From positions 14,117,740 to 14,181,739 of the forward strand of contig OY783215.1 in the NCBI GenBank assembly GCA_963678705.1: a stretch of 64,000 bases of DNA. Reading direction: 5' to 3'. Below the pieces are notes generated by a model. That model searched no databases. It was given only the letters and a program-made list of their open reading frames with translations, and was not told the DNA's origin. The translations under genes and the position numbers were made by a program. Positions 55,584 to 64,000 of the stretch are shown here, piece by piece. The stretch comes from Panorpa germanica. Taxonomy: Eukaryota > Arthropoda > Insecta > Mecoptera > Panorpidae. The first letter of the stretch is position 1. Every line of letters begins with the position of its first letter.

Positions 55584-57725
55584 GTTCGTTAGGCTCTAAA
55601 TTAGAGAACTGCTTCATTACATTTTAAATAGCTAAGCAAATCCGGCTTTTATGCGACCTTTTCAAAATTCATGGACTTTTTTCTGTATTTTTTTTTTTTG
55701 GATTCTTTGAAATATTTTGATGCAGTTATGTTCGTTAGGCATTAAATTAGAGAACTGCTTCATTACATTTTAAATACCTACGTGTGTCTGGCTTTTATGC
55801 GACTTTTTTAATATTCATGGACTTTTTTTTCTAATTTTTTTTTCTTGATTCCTTGAAATGTTTTGATGCAGTTATGTTCGTTAGGCTTTAAAATAAAGAA
55901 CTGCTTCATTACATTTTAAATACCTACGTGTGTCTGGCTTTTATGCGACTTTTTTAAAATTCATGGACTTTTTTTTAAATTTTTTTTTTCTTGATTCTTT
56001 GAAATGTTTTGATGCAGTTATGTTCGCTAGGCTTTAAAATAAAGAATTGCTTCATTACATTTTAAATACCTACGTGTGTCTGACTTTTATGCGGCTTTTT
56101 TAATATTCATGGACTTTTTTTTCTAATTTTTTTTTCTTGATTCCTTGAAATGTTTTGATGCAGTTATGTTCGCTAGGCTTTAAAATAAAGAACTGCTTCA
56201 TTACATTTTAAATACCTACGTGTGTCTGGCTTTTATGCGACTTTTTTAAAATTCATGGACTTTTTTTTAAATTTTTTTTTCTTGATTCTTTGAAATGTTT
56301 TGATGCAGTTATGTTCGCTAGGCTTTAAAATAAAGAATTGCTTCATTACATTTTAAATACCTACGTGTGTCTGACTTTTATGCGGCTTTTTTAATATTCA
56401 TGGACTTTTTTTTCTAATTTTTTTTTCTTGATTCCTTGAAATGTTTTGATGCAGTTATGTTCGTTAGGCTTTAAAATAAAGAACTGCTTCATTACATTTT
56501 AAATACCTACGTGTGTCTGGCTTTTATGCGACTTTTTTAATATTCATGGACTTTTTTTTCTAATTTTTTTTTCTTGATTCCTTGAAATGTTTTGATGCAG
56601 TTATGTTCGTTAGGCTTTAAAATAAAGAACTGCTTCATTACATTTTAAATACCTACGTGTGTCTGGCTTTTATGCGACTTTTTTAAAATTCATGGACTTT
56701 TTTTTAAATTTTTTTTTTCTTGATTCTTTGAAATGTTTTGATGCAGTTATGTTCGCTAGGCTTTAAAATAAAGAATTGCTTCATTACATTTTAAATACCT
56801 ACGTGTGTCTGACTTTTATGCGGCTTTTTTAATATTCATGGACTTTTTTTTCTAATTTTTTTTTCTTGATTCCTTGAAATGTTTTGATGCAGTTATGTTC
56901 GTTAGGCTTTAAAATAAAGAACTGCTTCATTACATTTTAAATACCTACGTGTGTCTGGCTTTTATGCGACTTTTTTAAAATTCATGGACTTTTTTTTAAA
57001 TTTTTTTTTTCTTGATTCTTTGAAATGTTTTGATGCAGTTATGTTCGCTAGGCTTTAAAATAAAGAATTGCTTCATTACATTTTAAATACCTACGTGTGT
57101 CTGACTTTTATGCGGCTTTTTTAATATTCATGGACTTTTTTTTCTAATTTTTTTTTCTTGATTCCTTGAAATGTTTTGATGCAGTTATGTTCGCTAGGCT
57201 TTAAAATAAAGAACTGCTTCATTACATTTTAAATACCTACGTGTGTCTGGCTTTTATGCGACTTTTTTAAAATTCATGGACTTTTTTTTAAATTTTTTTT
57301 TCTTGATTCTTTGAAATGTTTTGATGCAGTTATGTTCGCTAGGCTTTAAAATAAAGAACTGCTTCATTACATTTTAAATACCTACGTGTGTCTGGCTTTT
57401 ATGCGACCTTTTCAAAATTCATAGACTTTTTTTCAGTATTTTTTTTTTTGATTCTTTGAAATATTTTGATGCAGTTCAGTTCGTTAGGCTCTAAATTAGA
57501 GAACTGCTTCATTACATTTTAAATAGCTAAGCAAATCCGGCTTTTATGCGACCTTTTCAAAATTCATGGACTTTTTTTCTGTATTTTTTTTTTTTGGATT
57601 CTTTGAAATATTTTGATGCAGTTATGTTCGTTAGGCATTAAATTAGAGAACTGCTTCATTACATTTTAAATAACTAAGCTTTTCTGACTTTTAAGCGACC
57701 TTTTTTAAATTCATGGACCTTTTTT
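55584..57725 (+). repeat. Satellite array A: 146-bp unit, about 14.6 copies, forward
   Basis: The unit begins GTTCGTTAGGCTTTAAAATA and includes GCTTCATTACATTTTAAATA, TTCATGGAC, T-runs and TTGATGCAGTTAT-like ends. Starts at 55584, 55730, 55876, 56022, 56168, 56313, 56459, 56605, 56751, 56897, 57043, 57189, 57334, 57479 and 57626 give periods of 145-147. Two variants largely alternate (aagaaCtg/ctgGc/gcgAc and aagaaTtg/ctgAc/gcgGc), a dimeric higher-order pattern. The first two and last two units share edge variants (ctctaaattagag, cattaaattagag). Confidence 0.97.
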
Positions 57726-58800
57726 CGTAAAACTAAAATGTTTATATTTTTTAAAATTGATTTATGTTTTCTAACGTCGTTTTTTATGCTGATTCCAAAT
57801 TTGAAATCCATTTTGAATTATCTGTTATAGTTTTAGAGTAATCAGCGTGTAAAGTTTTCGACTATTTTTTTACTTTAAAATGGTCATATCTCGTAAACCA
57901 AAAGACTTACATAAAAATGAATTCCAGATTTAAAATCAGCATTTAAAACTACATTAAAAACCATTAAAAAACCAACGAATTTTTTTTTTCAATTTTTATG
58001 AAAAGTAAGAAGACTATTATACTCTTCTTACTTTTCTCAAAAAACACTTTTTTTATTTTGGCACATGATACATGTTTTCTAACGTGGTTTTTTATGCTGA
58101 TTCCAAAATTGAAAACCATTTTCCATTATCTCTTATAGTTTTCGAGTAATCTGCGTGTAAAATTTTCGACTATTTTTTTACTTTAAAATGGTCATATCTC
58201 GTAAACCAAAAGACTTACATAAAAATGAATTCCAGATTTGAAATCAGCATTCAAAACTACATTAAAAACCATTAAAAAACCAACGAAATTTTTTTTTCAA
58301 TTTTTATGAAAAGTAAGAAGACACTCTTCTTACTTTTCTCAAAAAACACTTTTTTTATTTTGGCACATGATACATGTTTTCTAACGTAGTTTTTTATGCT
58401 GATTCCAAAATTGAAAACCATTTTCCATTATCTCTTATAGTTTTCGAGTAATCTGCGTGTAAAATTTTCGACTATTTTTTTACTTAAAAATGGTCATATC
58501 TCGTAAACCAAAAGACTTACATAAAAATGAATTCCAGATTTGAAATCAGCATTCAAAACTACATTAAAAACCATTAAAAAACCAACGAATTTTTTTTTTT
58601 CAATTTTTATGAAAAGTAAGAAGACTATAATACTCTTCTTACTTTTCTCAAAAAACACTTTTTTTATTTTGGCACATGATACATGTTTTCTAACGTAGTT
58701 TTTAATGCTGATTTCAAAATTAAAATCCATTTTCAATTATCTCTTACAGTTTTCGAATAATCGCCGTTTTAAAATTGGAAATTTGACTTTATTAAAATTA
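57726..58800 (+). repeat. Satellite array B: ~305-bp unit, about 3.3 copies
   Basis: CATATCTCGTAAACCAAAAG recurs at periods of about 308 and 302 (words near 57903, 58211, 58513). Each unit contains a hairpin GTAAGAAGA...TCTTCTTAC and the phrase TTTTCTAACGT. It forms the centre between the two opposed 146-bp arrays. Confidence 0.95.
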
Positions 58801-58819
58801 CTCAAAAGCCAGAAAATCG

Positions 58820-60055
58820 TAGATATTTAAAATGTAATGAAGCAGTTCTTTATTTTAAAGCCTAACGAACATAACTGCATCAAAACATTTCAATAAATCC
58901 AGAAAAAAAAAATTAGAAAAAAAAGTCCATGAATTTTAAAAAGGTCGCATAAAAGCCAGACACGGCTAGTTTTTTAAAATGTAATGAAGCAGTTCTTTAT
59001 TTTAAAGCCTAAGGAACATAACTGCATCAAAACATTTCAATAAATCCAGAAAAAAAAATTAGAAAAAAAAGTCCATGAATTTTAAAAAGGTCGCACAAAA
59101 GCGAGACACGCTTAGTTCTTTAAAATGTAATGAAGCAGTTCTTTATTTTAAAGCCTAACGAACATAACTGCATCAAAACATTTCAAGGAATCAAGAAAAA
59201 AAAATTAGAAAAAAAAGTCCATGAATATTAAAAAAGTCGCATAAAAGTCAGACACACGTAGGTATCTAAAATGTAATGAAGCAGTTCTTTATTTTAAAGC
59301 CTAGCGAACATAACTGCATCAAAACATTTCAAAGAATCAAGAAAAAAAAAATTTTAAAAAAAGTCCATGAATTTTAAAAACGTCGCATAAAAGCCAGACA
59401 CGCTAAGTTATTTAAAAAGTAATGAAGCAGTTCTTTATTTTAAAGCCTAACGAACATAACTGCATCAAAACATTTCAAGGAATCAAGAAAAAAAAATTAG
59501 AAAAAAAAGTCCATGAATATTAAAAAAGTCGCATAAAAGCCAGACACACGTAGGTATTTAAAATGTAATGAAGCAGTTCTTTATTTTAAAGCCTAGCGAA
59601 CATAACTGCATCAAAACATTTCAAGGAATCAAGAAAAAAAAATTAGAAAAAAAAGTCCATGAATATTAAAAAAGTCGCATAAAAGTCAGACACACGTAGG
59701 TATTTAAAATGTAATGAAGCAATTCTTTATTTTAAAGCCTAGCGAACATAACTGCATCAAAACATTTCAAAGAATCAAGAAAAAAAAAATTTAAAAAAAA
59801 GTCCATGAATTTTAAAAAAGTCGCATAAAAGCCAGACACACGTAGGTATTTAAAATGTAATGAAGCAGTTCTTTATTTTAAAGCCTAGCGAACATAACTG
59901 CATCAAAACATTTCAAAGAATCAAGAAAAAAAAATTTAAAAAAAAAGTCCATGAATTTTAAAAAAGTCGCATAAAAGCCAGACACACGTAGGTATTTAAA
60001 ATGTAATGAAGCAATTCTTTATTTTAAAGCCTAGCGAACATAACTGCATCAAAAC
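58820..60055 (-). repeat. Satellite array A': same 146-bp unit, about 8.5 copies, inverted
   Basis: The reverse complement of the 55584-57725 unit (AATGTAATGAAGCAGTTCTT, AAAGCCTAACGAACATAACT). The word GAACATAAC recurs at 58867, 59014, 59160, 59306, 59452, 59598, 59744, 59890 and 60036. Both main variants of the forward array occur here. It ends abruptly after AACTGCATCAAAAC at 60055. Confidence 0.97.
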
Positions 60056-61344
60056 TTCTCTTCGTTCATATAAATATTTTTATCATAAGAACAAACCTTT
60101 AAAAAATATTCAAATTATTATATTCAATAATTTTTATGTACTTTGAAATTATTATTTTACAATGTATGTGATGTTTATATTATATAAATAAAAGAAGTAA
60201 AATGCATTTTAAGTGTTTTTATTTTCATATATAATTTGAAAGTCTTACATTTTACGGTTCAGTTCTGGCCTTTTAAATATCATAAATTTTAACTTTTTTT
60301 TGGTTGCTTAAAAGCCAAAAGAAAACATATATTTAACAGTATATTAATCTTTCATGTAACGGATATAATATATTCATGCTAAAGTTTCAAAAATATAAAA
60401 ATTTTACGTTAGAAAAAAGGTCCATAAATTAGAAAAGAGTTTCATAAATTACTTGATTATTTACACAAGTATTTAACGCCTGGATCTTATGCAGCATAAA
60501 TAACATTATGTGAATGTTGTGTTGCAGCTAATCAGGCGTAGAAGTTTAATAAATTAATACATGTATGCAGGATTTTTATCTGTTTTAATAATGAATTGAT
60601 TCTTATATTATAAAAAAAAACAAAAATTACTAATTTAATTACTAAAAACTAATTTTAATAATGTTTCTGTTCATTCCTTACGATAAAATATTTTATAAGA
60701 ATTTTCTACAGTAAATCAGCAGTTATAGTTATACTTACTTGTCTTAAGATATTTGTTGGCGATCAATCAGCAGGTGGCAAGCTCTTCTTTCAATCGTTGA
60801 TATATATAATACGCAGTGAGGAAAGATGATGATAAATAGAGATTTAAAAAACAAAACTTAATATACAAAACAAAATAAAATTTGAAATAAAACAACAAAA
60901 TCAAGGACATAGAAAATGATTTTTCTTATAAAACATGTACATACATACGCACGCATGTATAATTTATTTAGTGAAATTTGAATTACACGTAAGTCTAATT
61001 GGTACAGAACGTTAAATTAATATCATTTTACATTATAATAATCATTACGAAGTATAATTACATGTATTTATTATCAATATTATATAGCTAGTTAACAATT
61101 CTACGTTATACGTAATATTTAACAAGAAACACACATTGTTTTAGAGTATTTTTAATTTTATTAAGGTTATTAAATAGAACAGCATTTATAAAAAGTCTTT
61201 ATTAAATATTATTTATATGATACAATGTAAGACTTTTCTTTAATTATTTTTTATTATTTTTGTTGTATTTTTTTTTATTGTTATAGTGAAATAAATATAA
61301 AGGATTTAGATAGAAACACATAAATCTAAATAGTCGCTAGGAAT

Positions 61345-61445
61345 CGCCATTTTGTTTTGTTTCTTATTTTATTAAAGAATCACAGATGGCGCGAGCAGGG
61401 GTCCAGGTGTTGCTTCCTATTTGTTTCATCCGGAAGTGCGGAATA
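61345..61445. promoter_or_regulatory. GC-richer patch with opposed GCCAT/ATGGC motifs
   Basis: CGCCATTTTG at 61345 and AGATGGCGC at 61384 are opposed copies of a core like Pho/YY1 (ATGGC) or insect CTCF (AGATGGCGC) sites. The patch stands out from its AT-rich surroundings. A promoter or boundary element is possible; the evidence is only motif-level. Confidence 0.25.
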
Positions 61446-62528
61446 CAAAGAAACATTGTGCTGTATTGGTTTTATTAAAATCGAAATTAAACTTGTAGAA
61501 TACAAATGAGATTTCTCTTACAATGAGATCTCATTTCAGTTTTCATTTCAAATTGAAATTATTAATATTTCTGTTGTGATTAAAATAATAAGGATGCGCT
61601 AATTTCAATTCTTAAATTTTCAATTAAATAAATATTCAATACTCAAACTCGCTAGAATTTTTATCCGGATATTTAGGTTCAGAATGTGCTTAATCATATA
61701 AAATAAAATTTTAATTTGTTTGCATTTTTATCTGGAGTGATTTCTTTTTAGTACGGTCATAGTACCAAACGTGCCGAATTAAAAGATTCTCACAATATTT
61801 CGATCTGATCGTATTTTGTATTTTTATTATAATTTCGTACTAAAATATATCTCGCTGTATTTCATCTCTTTAACAAATTCGTAAAATAATTTTTCATTAT
61901 TTCGTATCCACCAGATAATCCACACAAAACCTGGAATAAATACGAATTTTCCAGGAACTCATGAACCGGATATACTCGTACAATTTTATTTTCCTAAATT
62001 AAAAACATTTTTATTTCACTCACACGAAGAATACCATTTCAAGTAAATTATTCATCATTTAAATGGAATGACATATAATAAAATGTGACAGGTAAAAAAT
62101 TGGTTTGTGGGTAGACATGGTGTAGGTGTTGGCCGTTGAATTATTCCACCTTTCTTCAAGTCTAATTTTCCCTGATACTACTTTAAAATACACTTCAGGA
62201 TAAAAGCGATGACATCTCTTGTAATATTTACATACACTCCCATTGTAACAAGAATGGTGAACGATATAAGCAAAAAATTACAACTGTAATAAAATTTATC
62301 GTTCATTAAAAACTGGTTATGAGTTTGTTACAGAGCTTTCACAGTTTAGTGTAGAATTATAAAAGTTTTTGAAATTAATTACTCTAATTCTGTCGAGCTT
62401 TGAAGCTTTTTATTACAGTTCAGTGAATCTGTTATAAATGCTACAATATATTTACTAAAATAAAATCACTTGAGTTCAGATTTCATAAACCATATTCCAA
62501 CAAACAAACAAACAAACAACAACATCCA

Positions 62529-62532
<4 letters not shown>

Positions 62533-62560
<28 letters not shown>
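62533..62560. repeat. (CT)14 microsatellite
   Basis: A CT dinucleotide run followed by GTGTGT. Confidence 0.95.
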
Positions 62561-62566
<6 letters not shown>

Positions 62567-63337
62567 ATAAATATTTTACAAGTACTTTTTAATTAATTTA
62601 CGATTTATATTTCAAATAAATGTATTGTAAATAAAGCTCTAACACAACATATTTTATAATTATTATTTTACCCTGAAGCTTTTTGTTTGTTTGATAAAGC
62701 TCATCTGTTATTCGCACAAAGCACATCAACGTTAAAGCTCTCGTGAAGCTTTGTGAAGGAAATTGACAAATTGTTAAATGATGGTTACAAGACAACGACA
62801 GGCTTTTATTCGTTTGACGTACACACATTTCTGGGTATTCTTTATTCTAAAATTTCTTTCTAGCTCGGAGTAGAGTTATGTGTTTCTATCACTGTTTTCT
62901 ATACTGTTAGGTTTTATAAAGTAGTAATTATGCTAAGTTCTGTTTAATGGCTTATACATTTTTAGACCGTTTTGTTAAATGTGTCATTATCATCTAAAGC
63001 TTTGGTACTGAGAATTATAATTTACAATTTATTACTACAACTTATTATATTTTTCATGTCAGAGAATTAATTCTTTTCATTTGGTGAGATATTTTTAGCC
63101 AGTCATGGAATAAATCCGTTCCATCTCTGGGAAACTACTTATTAAATTTTTAAATATGTCTGTACTTGGACATAAGGTTTGAATACACCCTGTAATAAGC
63201 TGTAACATAGACCTAAAGCTGTATAAGCCTATAAACGAATTGCGTAACCTCTTTCAACAAATATGAGACTTCAAAACCACATTTAACATTGCCTACTGCC
63301 TACCGCCTACTATGTTCTCTCTGCTTCTGTTATAACA

Positions 63338-63421
63338 ATGAATATCAGAGATGACGCATCGCATCCAAGGATTAACGAAGACTGGAATGATGAAAGAGGC
63401 TGCGTTATGATATTAAAAAAG
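63338..63421 (+). CDS. Candidate exon of unknown gene (weak)
   Basis: ATG in the context AACAATGA opens 28 codons (MNIRDDASHPRINEDWNDER then GCVMILKK) and runs into a consensus donor AAG|gtaagc. Composition is less AT-rich than the surroundings. No family was recognised and no continuation is seen before the window ends. It may be a first exon of the next gene or chance. Confidence 0.25.
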
Positions 63422-64000
63422 GTAAGCATAGTATTATACATTATTTGATATTGGTAATATGTATGTAGAAATAGGGTAATTGTAAATTTCAAAAAGTATG
63501 TAAAGTATGTTCAATTTAAAAATTTGAAATTGAATATAGATTAGTTCAAGATATATTTTCATTCACTTATACTGAATCTTAAATTAAGAAAGACTTTATG
63601 CCTAAGGTCTAAAAATGGCATCAAAGATAAAATAAAATTTAATTTAACAGTGTTTTCGCTGGTTACTGAACTAATAGTTGTCGTAAAAGTTAGTTTACAT
63701 TCTCCGTTTAAAAGAATTATAGTAAATGGTTTGGCCAATGCAATACTTTGCTTTTGCAATACTTTACAATAATTTTTACGATCACTATGAAGTCAGAAAC
63801 CAGCCTTTTGTATAGTACAAAAAGGACAATGCGAATTAGTTCCGCACCATGTTGCATTGTGCGGATGTTTCATTAGAACATACATTAGTTTTAATCTGAA
63901 TCTTCATCCATACTTGTTTATTTTTATTCTCAAAAACTTTTTCCTCAATTTTAAATATTTAATGTTATTTAAAAAAATATTTTTATGAAATAAATAAAAT

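Larger units (their letters stand above)
60056..64000. other. AT-rich intergenic DNA
   Basis: Recognised contents are a GC-richer patch at 61340-61445, an AAAC simple run (62498-62520), a (CT)14 run (62533-62560) and a weak exon candidate near 63338. Nothing else was recognised. Confidence 0.6.

Noticed and set aside
55584..60055. Regular repeats that might suggest a CRISPR array
   Set aside because: Units are 146 and ~305 bp with no short-repeat/unique-spacer pattern, in a eukaryotic genome.

Overview
The window is AT-rich eukaryotic DNA dominated by introns and repeats. It carries the 3' end of one large animal gene on the + strand: a multiplexin, the collagen XV/XVIII family (Mp in Drosophila). 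Fifteen coding exons between 2568 and 51663 were assembled by hand. Their splice phases agree throughout: 1925 nt, made of the 2-nt remainder of a split Gly codon plus 641 codons including TAA. The protein reads as interrupted Gly-X-Y collagen (2568-25617), a multiplexin trimerization domain (25630-26735), a Pro/Thr-rich and acidic hinge (26736-27148), a 5-residue microexon (27256-27270), an endostatin domain with its four cysteines (38933-47557), and a tetra-arginine site with an acidic tail ending at 51663. Protein sequence, long AT-rich introns and insect-type mobile elements suggest an insect. I cannot name the order; a hemimetabolous insect is only a guess.

The introns hold many mobile elements. 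(1) A terminal-inverted-repeat family of about 610-630 bp (ends GGGCTTGTG...CACAAGCCC) has three full copies at 1517-2148, 7561-8181 and 23061-23671, three truncated copies at 27348-27912, 34451-35039 and 39907-40198, and a 139-bp mini-element at 19087-19225. (2) A decayed THAP-domain transposon, about 18968-22811, shares ends with that family and is probably its autonomous relative. (3) Four hAT-type non-autonomous elements: a 1132-bp one with a perfect 8-bp target duplication and CAAGAC-rich subterminal arrays (15867-16998), and three small ones at 29081-29251, 30468-30648 and 38053-38403. (4) There is a 5'-truncated non-LTR retrotransposon tail (4232-4673), a tRNA-derived SINE-like piece (about 48779-48853), a 214-bp MITE (12636-12849) and an inverted pair of retroelement-like 3' ends (8348-8440 and 33540-33632). 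A 28-bp minisatellite sits at 10903-11393 behind a 36-bp-arm hairpin.

Downstream of the gene (51664-64000) are candidate polyadenylation signals and AT-rich DNA, then a striking satellite block. An 87-bp tandem repeat (55254-55580) is followed by about 14.6 copies of a 146-bp unit (55584-57725), a 3-copy array of a unit of about 305 bp (57726-58800), and about 8.5 copies of the same 146-bp unit in the opposite orientation (58820-60055). Together these form a satellite palindrome of about 4.5 kb. After it there is only a GC-richer patch at 61340-61445 and a weak candidate exon near 63338.

No bacterial-type features, rRNA, intact tRNA or CRISPR array were seen. All calls come from reading the sequence; no database search was possible.
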